This document shows positions 36,911-45,541 of a stretch of DNA of 64,000 nucleotides, piece by piece. A model generated the notes under the pieces. It searched no databases. It saw only the letters and a program-made list of their open reading frames with translations, and was not told where the DNA came from. The DNA comes from Nostoc flagelliforme FACHB-838. Its GTDB lineage: Bacteria; Cyanobacteriota; Cyanobacteriia; Cyanobacteriales; Nostocaceae. Location of the stretch: the NCBI RefSeq assembly GCF_014698065.1, contig NZ_JACJSI010000037.1, positions 1 to 64,000 on the forward strand, written 5' to 3'. Each line of letters opens with the position of its first letter. Within the stretch, counting starts at the first letter, position 1. The position numbers and the translations under genes are program-made.

Positions 36911-37266
36911 TAACAAGCTTTCATCACATACGTAGACGAAGAGGTTGTTTTAGAAGTCCTGAGTTTGACACTCGCTGAAAGTTCAGAAGCCGACTGCCAA
37001 GCCATTGAGTTAACGACTTTTATTTATAAAACAACATAAATAGCATAATTGTAGTATGCAGAAAACATTGCATTACTAAATCGTCTTAGCGGCTTTCATA
37101 CATGGGCTAAAGCCACAGGTATGAAAGTCTGCATTTTTATAAAGTTATAAATACCATTATTAAGTTTTTAATAATACTTATATCAGCTTCTACATTCATG
37201 TCGTAAAGTACGATCAAAATTGTGTAATCTGAAGACAGCAAAGCTAAATTATTCAATTGAGGTCTG
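36911..37266. other. Intergenic region with a long hairpin
   Basis: CTTTCATAC (37093-37101) pairs with GTATGAAAG (37119-37127), with an inner GGCT/AGCC stem, followed by TGCATTTTTAT: a likely terminator or a dispersed hairpin. A short open stretch at 36915-37039 has no start codon and is not recognised. Confidence 0.55.
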
Positions 37267-37485
37267 ATGACTCCTACAATCATGCGTCAGCTTTGGTCAG
37301 TGGTTGAAACCGCCCAAGCCAAGCTCCTCTTACAACTGGATGATGCTAGCTTGGTGCAGTGGTTAGTGAAACAAACCGAAACGCAAGTGTTGTTAGATTC
37401 TAACGAAACTGATTATCTGTGCCACTACATCCAATCTCGGCTAGCCCTTATACGTGATATTGCCCATGAACGTCAGTGTTCATGA
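37267..37485 (+). CDS. Small conserved hypothetical protein
   Basis: A 72-residue helical protein beginning M-T-P-T-I-M-R-Q-L-W-S-V-V-E, with L-V-Q-W-L-V-K-Q-T-E and Y-L-C-H-Y-I-Q-S-R-L-A-L-I-R-D. GAGGT at 37259-37263 precedes ATG 37267, though closely. The look is that of a short cyanobacterial conserved protein, but I cannot name a family. The TGA stop is the first base of a 27-bp dispersed repeat, so the repeat may have changed the original C-terminus. Confidence 0.6.
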   Translation: MTPTIMRQLWSVVETAQAKLLLQLDDASLVQWLVKQTETQVLLDSNETDYLCHYIQSRLALIRDIAHERQCS

Positions 37486-37511
37486 TGCCTACGGCGGGCT
37501 ACGCCAACGCA
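37485..37511 (+). repeat. 27-bp dispersed repeat at a stop codon
   Basis: Same unit as 4007-4033 with one base change (A for G). It begins on the last base of the stop codon of the 72-residue gene. Confidence 0.85.
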
Positions 37512-37548
37512 AAATCACGATAAATTATTTAATAGTCAAGTGTTATTA

Positions 37549-38766
37549 CTATTGACTATTAGGTTTTTCAGGAAAATAACCTTCTACTAAGCAGTCAGAG
37601 CCTACTACACGCCAACGAACACGTTCTAGAGACAACGCCTCAGTCATAGTAGTAAAACCTAAATCGCCCACTGGTGTGGGAGCAATACTACCACCAATGA
37701 TTTTTGGGGCAATAAATGCCAAAACTTTTTGCACTGCTCCTTGAGCGATCGCACTAGCAGCTAGGGTACCACCACACTCCCACAACACGCTACAAAAACC
37801 TCGCTCATATAAGTATGCCATTGCCTTATCTGGTGTAAGTGATGTTAATTCCACCACCTCCACACCCTGTTTGAGCAACAGTTCTTGAAAATCGGGATTA
37901 GCACCCTTCTGTGTCAACACCAGAGTTGGAGCATCCGCAGTTTGCCACAGATGGGCGCTTGCCGGTAAGTTGAGACGGCGACTCATGACCACCCGCAGGG
38001 GATTATGTGCCTCTACCTGACGGGTGGTTAAGTAAGGATTATCTTGTCGAACTGTATTACCGCCGACAATTATTGCATCGCAAGCCGCCCGCAACTGATG
38101 TACTTCACTGCGGGCTTCTTGGCTTGTCACCCAGGCACTATGACCAGAGGTAGTAGCAATTTTGCCATCTAAAGTCATGGCATATTTTAAAATTCCCAAA
38201 GGCCGCTTGTAGAGAATGCGATGCACAAAACCTTCATTTAGCTGATGACAAGCTTCCTCTTCTACTCCTACCAAGACCTCGATCCCCGCCGCACGTAAAC
38301 GGGCAATACCACCTCCAGCTACTAATGGATTGGGATCAACCATACCCACCACTACTTTTGCTACCCCTGCTTCGATCAATCCTTCCGAACAAGGGGGAGT
38401 GCGCCCATAATGATTGCAAGGTTCAAGGCTGACATAGATTGTTGCACCACGAGCGCCGCCAACACCTGCTGCTCTCAAGGCAAATACTTCTGCATGAGGC
38501 TCACCTGCACGAGGATGGAATCCTTCGCCAACAATCTCGCCATCCTTGACAATTACCGCTCCCACTAAAGGATTTGGCGAAGTGCGCCCTAAAGCGCGGC
38601 GGGCAAGTTCCAAACACCGCAGCATCATGCGAGAGTCAAAGTCACTTCCTATCTTTTCCTTCGGTGGTGAATTCGATCCAACTGCTGACTCCACTATTCG
38701 TATATTTTCCTGAGTGTCATTTGGTAAGGATGCATCTGCTTGAGCGACCACTGGGGAATTATCCAT
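37549..38766 (-). CDS. ribD: Bifunctional riboflavin deaminase/reductase RibD
   Basis: A two-domain enzyme of riboflavin synthesis. The N-terminal deaminase has the zinc site H-A-E-V-F-A-L and E-P-C-N-H-Y-G-R-T-P-P-C-S; the C-terminal reductase (about 195-405) starts R-P-L-G-I-L-K-Y-A-M-T-L-D-G-K-I-A-T and has I-V-G-G-N-T-V-R-Q-D-N-P-Y-L. I start at ATG 38766, giving 405 residues with a nonconserved 45-residue N-terminal extension; the deaminase itself begins near M-M-L-R-C-L-E-L-A. An upstream in-frame start at 38820 has no support either. No riboswitch was recognised. Confidence 0.92.
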   Translation of the reverse strand: MDNSPVVAQADASLPNDTQENIRIVESAVGSNSPPKEKIGSDFDSRMMLRCLELARRALGRTSPNPLVGAVIVKDGEIVGEGFHPRAGEPHAEVFALRAAGVGGARGATIYVSLEPCNHYGRTPPCSEGLIEAGVAKVVVGMVDPNPLVAGGGIARLRAAGIEVLVGVEEEACHQLNEGFVHRILYKRPLGILKYAMTLDGKIATTSGHSAWVTSQEARSEVHQLRAACDAIIVGGNTVRQDNPYLTTRQVEAHNPLRVVMSRRLNLPASAHLWQTADAPTLVLTQKGANPDFQELLLKQGVEVVELTSLTPDKAMAYLYERGFCSVLWECGGTLAASAIAQGAVQKVLAFIAPKIIGGSIAPTPVGDLGFTTMTEALSLERVRWRVVGSDCLVEGYFPEKPNSQ

Positions 38767-38971
38767 AATTTTAGGCAACACTGTAAATATTCTGCACGCG
38801 ATCGCGCAGCCTTTCCACAAGGGAATCGCGCTTTGCTCCTGATAATTAAACAGTAATATCTAGGCGCTATTAGTCGCTGTCTTAAGTTACATGAGTCTGT
38901 AATATTCACACTTACAGTTCACTGTAGCTTGAATCCATATTGCCAGAGGTTGCCCAAATTCCCAAAATATT

Positions 38972-39028
38972 TAGGTTACAGGTAACAGGAGATAGTTTTC
39001 TTTACTGTCATCTGTTACCTGTAACCTA
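38972..39028. repeat. 17-bp perfect inverted repeat with 23-nt spacer
   Basis: TAGGTTACAGGTAACAG (38972-38988) and CTGTTACCTGTAACCTA (39012-39028) are exact complements. Each arm itself contains GTTACAGGTAAC, which is nearly palindromic. It lies after mreD in the intergenic gap before ribD's promoter. Confidence 0.85.
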
Positions 39029-39041
39029 TCCCCTTCTTAAC

Positions 39042-39061
39042 AGACGCGATTAATCGCGTCT
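39042..39061. repeat. 20-bp perfect palindrome
   Basis: AGACGCGATTAATCGCGTCT, a dispersed cyanobacterial palindrome; it lies 10 bp after the mreD stop. A decayed copy is at 4599-4618. Confidence 0.85.
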
Positions 39062-39070
39062 CTCCCTTGA

Positions 39071-39688
39071 TTATTGCTCCAACAATTTCATTCTCTGCCA
39101 CCAAAGATTCAGGGGGTAATAGACCACAGGTGCCCATAAACTACTCAGAATGGCAGAAGCAAGGGCGACACGCTGGTAATATGTCCAAATATCTGTCACC
39201 TTGCGCTCATTGCCAAGCAAAGTTAATTGCAACCCAAAGATAGTTTCTGCCAAAACTGCCAAAACAAAGACAATTACAGCAATCGAAATAAAATCTTCTT
39301 CGATAAAACGCTGTTTCTGGAGCAGACCAGTTAAAGCCCCCACTATACCTAAACTGATGGCATGAGAAGGGTTAGGTGATGTCATTGAATCTTGAAGTAG
39401 CCCCAGAACTATACCCGCCAACGCTCCGGCAAACACCGTGCGCTTCACACTCCAAGCTACTACCCAAATTAACAGCCAGTTAGGGCCAATACCCAATAAT
39501 TCCATACCTGGCAGACGGGTTGGCAATAATAATAAACATAACAGTACAGATCCAACCGTCACTATCCAACTCAACAACTGACGTACAGCAGGATGCCAAC
39601 GAGCAAGCGGCTGGATTTGGAATTTTGATTTTCGTTCTGACGATTTTGGCTTTTTCTGCCTGCTACCACCGAATGCAGGAATTTTCAT
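39071..39688 (-). CDS. mreD: Rod shape-determining protein MreD
   Basis: A 205-residue membrane protein with a basic 35-residue cytoplasmic head and five or six helices. P-N-W-L-L-I-W-V-V-A-W-S-V and G-I-V-L-G-L-L-Q-D-S are family features. MreD links MreC to the elongation complex that places peptidoglycan synthesis along the cell's long axis. It is last in the mreB-mreC-mreD operon, 24 bp after mreC. ATG 39686-39688. Confidence 0.9.
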   Translation of the reverse strand: MKIPAFGGSRQKKPKSSERKSKFQIQPLARWHPAVRQLLSWIVTVGSVLLCLLLLPTRLPGMELLGIGPNWLLIWVVAWSVKRTVFAGALAGIVLGLLQDSMTSPNPSHAISLGIVGALTGLLQKQRFIEEDFISIAVIVFVLAVLAETIFGLQLTLLGNERKVTDIWTYYQRVALASAILSSLWAPVVYYPLNLWWQRMKLLEQ

Positions 39689-39712
39689 TTTTATATGGAT
39701 TTTTTCAAAGAA

Positions 39713-40507
39713 TTACTTAGACTTTTGCGGTACTTGATTTGCTGACTCTTGATTTTCTGGCTTTGGATAAACAGCTACCCAATCGAGAGAGCGGATTGGT
39801 GGAAAAAGCTCAATTTTCGCCACTGATGCCGGGAGTTTCTTTAAATCTAGCGACTTGATTCGCCCTACTGCCAAGCCAGATGGAAATTTCTGACTGTAAG
39901 TAGATGTGGAAACTAAATCTCCTACCTTAGCATTTGGGACTTTTTCATAAAACTCCAGTACAGCCTCCGCAGAAGAATCTCCTCGCAAAACGCCTTTAGC
40001 TGCCGTGCGGCTAACCAATACACCCACTTGACTCTTGAGGTCACTGATTAACAACACACGGCTAGTATTGGGAGTTACACTCTCCACTAAACCCACTAAT
40101 CCGCCATCTGCCTTGACTATAAAGCCTTCCTCAATCCCCGCATTTGTACCGCGATTCAGCGTGACTTGTTGCCACCATTGGTCAGCACCACGTCCTATTA
40201 CTCGTGCTGGAGTCGGTCGTGATGCCAGTGGCTCTTTTTCCACATAGCCTAATAAAGCTTGTAACTTTGTCTTTTGACTTTCCAAATCTTCTATACGGGT
40301 TTGCAATTCCAATATCCGGGCATCTCTGAGACGTTCTTCGGGAGTTGGCCCTGACTGCAACATCTCTAACGGACGGGTAATTGCCTGGTATGTCTCAAGC
40401 ACCAATTCACCTTGAGTCTGTCGCAATATCCAAGCACTACCAAATACTAAAGCTAACAACCCAATTTGTAACCCTTTACGATCCCACCAACGCCGTATTG
40501 TAACCAT
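39713..40507 (-). CDS. mreC: Rod shape-determining protein MreC
   Basis: A 264-residue protein with one N-terminal membrane helix (about 13-27), a coiled coil (about 55-90: E-E-R-L-R-D-A-R-I-L-E-L-Q-T-R-I-E-D-L-E) and the periplasmic double beta-barrel (A-R-V-I-G-R-G-A-D-Q-W-W-Q-Q-V-T-L-N-R-G, G-V-L-R-G-D-S). It scaffolds the elongation machinery in the periplasm. Second gene of the operon; ATG 40505-40507. In filamentous cyanobacteria loss of mreC changes cell shape. Confidence 0.93.
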   Translation of the reverse strand: MVTIRRWWDRKGLQIGLLALVFGSAWILRQTQGELVLETYQAITRPLEMLQSGPTPEERLRDARILELQTRIEDLESQKTKLQALLGYVEKEPLASRPTPARVIGRGADQWWQQVTLNRGTNAGIEEGFIVKADGGLVGLVESVTPNTSRVLLISDLKSQVGVLVSRTAAKGVLRGDSSAEAVLEFYEKVPNAKVGDLVSTSTYSQKFPSGLAVGRIKSLDLKKLPASVAKIELFPPIRSLDWVAVYPKPENQESANQVPQKSK

Positions 40508-40535
40508 ATATACCTTTGTATACTTATATAAATTA

Positions 40536-40577
40536 AGTTCTACTTGGATTCTATTTATATAAAACCCAAATAGAACT
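40536..40577. repeat. Inverted repeat and direct repeat between mreB and mreC
   Basis: AGTTCTACTTGG (40536-40547) pairs with CCAAATAGAACT (40566-40577) with one mismatch. AAATAGAACTC also occurs twice in direct order just beyond. A hairpin here could lower transcription of mreCD relative to mreB, or protect the mreB mRNA end. Confidence 0.6.
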
Positions 40578-40608
40578 CAAATAGAACTCAAGTCTGATAT
40601 TTTTTTTG

Positions 40609-41652
40609 TTACATATTGCGAGAGCTTTCGGTGACAACCCGTTCCAACTGTTTGAAGTTTTCTAACACACGACCTGTACCCAGCACAACACAGCTTAAAG
40701 GATCAGCAGCAATGTGGGTAATAATCCCTGTTTCATGGCTAATGAGAGTATCTATGCCTTTGAGCAAAGCACCACCACCCGCTAACATAATACCTCTGTC
40801 AATAATGTCTGCGGCCAGTTCTGGCGGTGTGCGTTCCAGTGTCCGCTTCACAGCTTCTATAATTACTGATAGCGGTTCCAACATACTTTCACGGATTTCT
40901 GGGGCTTTGATTGTTACAGTTCGCGGTAAACCAGAAAGCAGGTGTAAGCCTCGGACTTCCATCATCGCCTCATTATCATCATTAGTCGGATAGGCAGAAC
41001 CAAGCCGAATCTTGATATCCTCGGCAGTACGTTCACCAATGACTAAGTTATGAACTTTCTTAATATACTGAATGATTGATTCAGTCAGTTCATCGCCAGC
41101 AATGCGTACTGATTCGCTGATTACCGTACCCTGGAGACTCAGCACTGCAACTTCTGTTGTGCCACCACCAATATCGATGATCATGTTGCCAGTGGGTTCG
41201 GCAACAGGTAATCCTGCACCAATAGCCGCAGCTACAGGTTCATCGATTAAATACACTTTTCTTGCTCCTGCTTGGTGAGCTGCATCCATTACAGCTCGCC
41301 TTTCCACTCCGGTCACGCCACTAGGAATACCAATGACAATCCGGGGTAAAATCAAAGACCTACCTTCATTTACACGCTGAATAAAGCTTTTCAGCATTAG
41401 CTCGGCTATATCAAAGTCAGCAATTACACCATCCCGCAAAGGGCGGAGAGCAATCACATTTCCAGGTGTGCGACCGAGCATTTTTTTAGCTTCTTCTCCT
41501 ACTGCTAGTGCTACCTTTTCGTTGACATCGATAGCAACTACAGAAGGTTCTTGTAGTACAATACCTTTACCAGATACATAAACCAGGGTGTTTGCAGTAC
41601 CAAGATCGATACCCATGTCCCATGATGTGCGAAAGTTCCTAAAAATACCCAC
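40609..41652 (-). CDS. mreB: Rod shape-determining protein MreB
   Basis: A 347-residue bacterial actin. Nucleotide-binding loops are intact: D-M-G-I-D-L-G-T-A-N-T-L-V-Y (phosphate 1), D-I-G-G-G-T-T-E-V-A-V (phosphate 2) and I-M-L-A-G-G-G-A-L-L (adenosine). The amphipathic N-terminus G-I-F-R-N-F is the membrane anchor. I keep GTG 41652 as start because it yields this helix and GGGGG lies upstream; an ATG at 41616 would remove it. First gene of mreBCD, divergent from ssb. Confidence 0.96.
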   Translation of the reverse strand: MGIFRNFRTSWDMGIDLGTANTLVYVSGKGIVLQEPSVVAIDVNEKVALAVGEEAKKMLGRTPGNVIALRPLRDGVIADFDIAELMLKSFIQRVNEGRSLILPRIVIGIPSGVTGVERRAVMDAAHQAGARKVYLIDEPVAAAIGAGLPVAEPTGNMIIDIGGGTTEVAVLSLQGTVISESVRIAGDELTESIIQYIKKVHNLVIGERTAEDIKIRLGSAYPTNDDNEAMMEVRGLHLLSGLPRTVTIKAPEIRESMLEPLSVIIEAVKRTLERTPPELAADIIDRGIMLAGGGALLKGIDTLISHETGIITHIAADPLSCVVLGTGRVLENFKQLERVVTESSRNM

Positions 41653-41989
41653 GCGTCTGTAAGCCCCCTATGTGCGCTACTTCTTGACTACAACGGTAAG
41701 AGTTAATCGTGCTTGATTCGATTATGTTTGTATCCTGAGTTGAGTAAACTAGATTATATTTTTATATGATTCCCAGGAATATTTAGTATGTCTCAAGCCC
41801 CGTACTTTTTAATATTCTCTGGTTAACTTAGTATATCCGTATAGTTTTATGTGTTTCTCCAAATAGTGTGTATAAATTTTCAAGTCAATTATATTGTTAA
41901 CTGTTTAACACATTATTTTCAAGTGTTTCACAATTCGCTATGATGAAAGTCGGAATTGCTAAGTACATTTGTACTGAAAGGTAACGTAG
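41653..41989. promoter_or_regulatory. Divergent promoter region of mreBCD and ssb
   Basis: 337 bp, AT-rich, without ORFs. GAAAGG lies at 41977-41982 just before the ssb ATG, and AGGGGG precedes the mreB GTG. Promoter boxes cannot be fixed by eye. Confidence 0.5.
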
Positions 41990-42352
41990 ATGAGTATTAA
42001 TATTGTCACCCTTGTTGGCCGTGTAGGCAGCGACCCTGATATAAAGTATTTTGAGTCTGGTAGTGTTAAGTGTAGATTGACACTTGCGGTCAAAAGGCGA
42101 TCGCGCAACAGCGATGAACCTGACTGGTTCACGTTGGAATTATGGGATAAGACGGCTGAGGTAGCAGGTAATTATGTCCGTAAGGGGAGTTTAATCGGCA
42201 TAAAAGGTTCCTTGAAGTTTGACACATGGAGCGATCGCCAAACAGGAGCAAATCGTTCTACACCAATCATTAGAGTAGATCAACTAGATTTACTAGGCTC
42301 TAAGCGAGATGGAGAGGGCAGTGCAGGTGATATGTCTTCAGAACATTTTTAA
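41990..42352 (+). CDS. ssb: Single-stranded DNA-binding protein
   Basis: A 120-residue OB-fold SSB: I-N-I-V-T-L-V-G-R-V-G-S-D-P-D-I-K-Y-F, W-F-T-L-E-L-W-D-K, and K-G-S-L-I-G-I-K-G-S-L-K-F-D-T-W. It binds single-stranded DNA in replication and repair. It is short and ends S-S-E-H-F, lacking the D-D-x-I-P-F tail used by typical SSBs to recruit partners, which is common for this cyanobacterial form. A hairpin with 13-bp arms follows the stop. Confidence 0.92.
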   Translation: MSINIVTLVGRVGSDPDIKYFESGSVKCRLTLAVKRRSRNSDEPDWFTLELWDKTAEVAGNYVRKGSLIGIKGSLKFDTWSDRQTGANRSTPIIRVDQLDLLGSKRDGEGSAGDMSSEHF

Positions 42353-42366
42353 TTGGGCATTGCTTA

Positions 42367-42396
42367 TTAGTCCTTTGTCGTAAGACAAAGGACTAA
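42367..42396. terminator. Hairpin between convergent ssb and SIMPL genes
   Basis: TTAGTCCTTTGTC (42367-42379), loop GTAA, GACAAAGGACTAA (42384-42396): 13 perfect base pairs. No T-run follows; three TAATAAC heptamers follow instead (42394-42415), a tandem-repeat tract. It may terminate both genes. Confidence 0.6.
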
Positions 42397-42406
42397 TAAC
42401 TAATAA

Positions 42407-43147
42407 CTAATAACTAATTTGCAGCGTCACTGATGCTTCTACTTGCTGTTCCCCACCAATTACAGGGGTGGAATTATCAGCTAATTTTGCAGCTTCAGCA
42501 CGTAAAAACATAGGTGGTGGAGGCGCAGTGGCATTATTAACTTGAATGCTTACTACTTCTTTGGGTTTAAAACCCAAGGCACTGAAAACAGCATTAGCTT
42601 GCTGCTGGGCATCTTGGGTAGCTTCTTTTAATGCTTGCTTTTGAGCAACTGCGATCGCTTCATCATTAGCAACAAAACTAATGCCGTTAATTTGTGTTGC
42701 ACCCGCTTTCACTGCATCATCCAATAATGCCCCAGCTTGCTCGGTAGGAATACTAAAACTTACAGTGTTATTGGCAGCATAGCCTGTAATCCGTTGCACA
42801 TTATTGGTGTAGCTGTAAACTGGGTTGAGCCGGATACCAGTAGTTTGTAATTTTTCAACATTTTTGCTCTTGAGAAACGCAACTACAGCAGATGACCTCC
42901 GGGCAGCTTCTTGCTGTACTTCCTGTGCTGTTTTCCCTTGAATTTCTACTCCTAAACTTACTTGGGCCAGGGTTGTAGGAATTGTTTCCACTCCACGACC
43001 ACTGACACTAAGGGTTCGCCATAATCTATCCTTTTCTTGTGCGAATGCAGGTAGTATGAAAGTTGCACATAAAAGGATTGCTAAAGGCAGTATTTTCCAC
43101 AAATTTCCAGATGGAAATTGAGAACCGGGTAAAGCGGCTCTAGTCAT
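42407..43147 (-). CDS. SIMPL-domain (DUF541) periplasmic protein
   Basis: From ATG 43147, with GAGGAG 9-14 bp upstream, the protein has 246 residues; the open frame goes on upstream but without support. A signal peptide (I-L-P-L-A-I-L-L-C-A-T-F-I-L-P-A-F-A, cleavage near residue 36) precedes the SIMPL domain: L-S-V-S-G-R-G-V-E-T-I-P-T-T-L-A, T-T-G-I-R-L-N-P-V-Y-S-Y, I-T-G-Y-A-A-N-N-T-V-S-F. DUF541 proteins (e.g. BP26, YggE) are periplasmic oligomers, some linked to oxidative stress. Function here unknown. Confidence 0.88.
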   Translation of the reverse strand: MTRAALPGSQFPSGNLWKILPLAILLCATFILPAFAQEKDRLWRTLSVSGRGVETIPTTLAQVSLGVEIQGKTAQEVQQEAARRSSAVVAFLKSKNVEKLQTTGIRLNPVYSYTNNVQRITGYAANNTVSFSIPTEQAGALLDDAVKAGATQINGISFVANDEAIAVAQKQALKEATQDAQQQANAVFSALGFKPKEVVSIQVNNATAPPPPMFLRAEAAKLADNSTPVIGGEQQVEASVTLQISY

Positions 43148-43412
43148 AATATTTTCACTCCTCAAAGTATCCACAGATGTTTTGAATAAACGTATGTAGC
43201 AATCTTGTGGTGGCTGTTGAAAATCAACAGCCACCACAAGTTTTTCACAACTCAAGTGCGATCGCTAGATACGATTTGTATGTTCTTACTTTGACACTGC
43301 GATCGTCAAAAGCTGAAATGGTTACATTTTTGGAAACTAAAAAAATTACACTGACTGGGTTGACAAATAGCACAAGATAATAGTGAAGAACTGCTAATAG
43401 CGTCTCCATAGG

Positions 43413-44939
43413 ATGTTTTTCAGAAACGCGTCAGAATCAAAGAGAAGGATTTTCAGAGAACCTATGCATTTGTTAGATTCAATCAACTTCTCTTTTCCTC
43501 TGCTGGCTACCGCAACAGAAGCCGCAGACAGTTCAATGGTAGTAGCAGCAGTGCTACTGAGCTTAGTAGTAGTTTATCTTGCCAGCAAAGTTGGTGGAGA
43601 GTTATCAAACCTAGTGGGTTTGCCGCCTGTCTTAGGTGAACTTGTAGGTGGTGTAGTAGTTGGTATCTCTGTTTTCCACCTTTTGGTGTTTCCAGAAGGC
43701 AGTACAGACAGTTCTAACTCTTTGATCATGTCCTTCCTTCAAATAACTGCTGGTTTAACGCCTGAAGCCACTCCAGCCGTGTTTGCAGCGCAGTCCGAGG
43801 TCGTTTCCGTTTTGGCAGAATTGGGTGTGATCATTCTGCTGTTTGAAATCGGCTTGGAATCAAATTTAAAAGATTTAATGGCAGTTGGTATTCAAGCCAC
43901 CGTCGTCGCAATAGTTGGAGTAGTGGTACCCTTTGCCGCTGGTACTGTGGGACTGATGACTTTGTTTGGGATTGGGGCTGTGCCTGCAATTTTTGCAGGG
44001 GCAGCTTTGACTGCCACTAGTATCGGTATTACTTCCAAGGTGCTGTCCGAGTTGGGGCGACTCAACTCTAAAGAAGGGCAGATTATTTTAGGTGCTGCCG
44101 TAATTGATGACGTACTGGGAATCATCGTTTTAGCGGTAGTAGCTAGCCTAGCTAAAGACGGTGTGGTGGATGTCAGCAAAGTCATTTATTTGATTATCAG
44201 CGCCACCGGTTTTATTTTGGGAGCAATCCTACTAGGCAATGTTTTCAATAAATCCTTTGTGGCGATCGCTGTTCAACTCAAAACACGCGGTGGATTGGTG
44301 ATACCAGCATTCATCTTCGCTTTTGCTATGGCATACCTTGCCGCCGTCATCCACTTAGAAACAATTTTAGGAGCTTTTGCAGCTGGTTTAGTCTTAGAAG
44401 AGACAGATAAGCGCAAAGAGCTGCAAAGACAAGTCTGTCCTATTGCTGATATGTTAGTGCCAATTTTCTTTGTGACTGTTGGGGCAAAAACCGATTTGGG
44501 AGTTTTAAACCCAGCAATTCCCGACAATCGGGAAGGTCTAATTATGGCAACTTTCCTGATCATAGTAGCCATTCTTGGTAAAGTGATCACAGGTTTAAGC
44601 GTGTTTGGTCAACCGGGAATTAACCGTTTAGCGATCGGTGTCGGGATGATTCCTAGAGGCGAGGTTGGGTTAGTGTTCGCTGGTGTTGGCGCTGCCAGTG
44701 GCGCTCTCTCGAAACCATTAGGGGCAGCAATTATCATGATGGTTATTTTGACAACCTTTTTAGCTCCTCCTTTGTTACGATTTGTGTTTCCAGATCCAAA
44801 AACTCTGGACGGAAGCTCAGAGCAACTAATTTTAGATGGTTCCTCTGGGGCACTGGTAATTGAACCACCTCAGTCAAGGGTGCCAGCATCAAATGACAGG
44901 GATAATTTGGAAGTAACCCCAGAATCTAGCGATCGTTAA
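43413..44939 (+). CDS. CPA2-type cation:proton antiporter
   Basis: A 508-residue membrane protein with about 12 helices (residues 40-450) and a hydrophilic tail. Family marks: G-L-P-P-V-L-G-E-L-V-G-G-V-V-V-G, L-L-F-E-I-G-L-E-S-N-L, A-A-V-I-D-D-V-L-G-I-I (the Asp-Asp ion site), L-G-A-F-A-A-G-L-V-L-E and G-M-I-P-R-G-E-V-G-L-V. It should exchange Na+ or K+ for H+. ATG 43413 is used; ATG 43464 (M-H-L-L-D-S) is also possible. No regulatory TrkA domain is attached. Confidence 0.85.
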   Translation: MFFRNASESKRRIFREPMHLLDSINFSFPLLATATEAADSSMVVAAVLLSLVVVYLASKVGGELSNLVGLPPVLGELVGGVVVGISVFHLLVFPEGSTDSSNSLIMSFLQITAGLTPEATPAVFAAQSEVVSVLAELGVIILLFEIGLESNLKDLMAVGIQATVVAIVGVVVPFAAGTVGLMTLFGIGAVPAIFAGAALTATSIGITSKVLSELGRLNSKEGQIILGAAVIDDVLGIIVLAVVASLAKDGVVDVSKVIYLIISATGFILGAILLGNVFNKSFVAIAVQLKTRGGLVIPAFIFAFAMAYLAAVIHLETILGAFAAGLVLEETDKRKELQRQVCPIADMLVPIFFVTVGAKTDLGVLNPAIPDNREGLIMATFLIIVAILGKVITGLSVFGQPGINRLAIGVGMIPRGEVGLVFAGVGAASGALSKPLGAAIIMMVILTTFLAPPLLRFVFPDPKTLDGSSEQLILDGSSGALVIEPPQSRVPASNDRDNLEVTPESSDR

Positions 44940-45411
44940 TCTTTGGAAATAGGGAATTGGGAATGGGGCATTGGGAAGAGATAAGGAAGAAACTTGTTCA
45001 ATATAATTCTCCTGCTCCCCCTCTCACCCATCTCCCAATTATGCAGTGGAAACTTCTCTCGCCAAATCTCCGTCCCGTGTGATTGTAAAATAATCGTTTG
45101 TTTCTAATTTTTACCAGCATTCAAAATGTTAGTTATTTCTACTCGCCCTTGGCTTGTAAGCTTTTATCTAAATATTTTCTAGACAATTGGGGAGTAACAC
45201 CCATAAATTTTGCTAGATCATCTGACAGTAATGGGAATTATTTATTTAGTGCATCAATGGCAGCAAAAAACAAACACTTATCAGTAAACAGCTATCAATT
45301 ATCAGTTTTTTAGCTTTATTGGGAGTCAAAATCCCCCACCTTTACAGGTGGAAGGTTTCGGTTTCGCATGGGGATTTACACTGAATATGAAACCTGATAA
45401 CTGAATTTTAA
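44940..45411. other. Intergenic region before amiC1
   Basis: No gene supported. At 45335-45358 a hairpin CCACCT-TTAC-AGGTGG lies in a CCCCCACC context like ends of IS200/IS605 elements, but nothing else of such an element remains. Confidence 0.4.
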
Positions 45412-45412
45412 G

Positions 45413-45541
45413 TGTGTCTTAATAGCATCTTAAAAATCAAAAAAGGCATCCAAGGTCAAGTTTCGGTGGTGACAGTGTGATGATTTACCAATGAGTTGAG
45501 ATATTGATGGCTCCCATGAACGTAAATTAGGAGAAAAGACT
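45413..45541 (+). promoter_or_regulatory. amiC1 leader, duplicated before amiC2
   Basis: The last about 85 bp before the amiC1 GTG closely match the DNA before amiC2 (47781-47868), including GGTGGTGAC(A/G)GTGTGA(T/G)GATTT and ATTAGGAGAAAAGACTGTG. Both leaders begin near a shared TGTGTCTTAATA (45413 and 47759). Conservation outside the coding region suggests a kept promoter or leader element. Confidence 0.7.

Noticed and set aside
36915-37039. Open stretch E-E-V-V-L-E-V-L-S-L-T-L after the HAD-type gene
   Set aside because: No start codon after the preceding stop and no family recognised; perhaps a remnant but not supportable.
44940-45411. Possible insertion-sequence remnant before amiC1
   Set aside because: Only one small hairpin resembles an element end; no transposase sequence in any frame.
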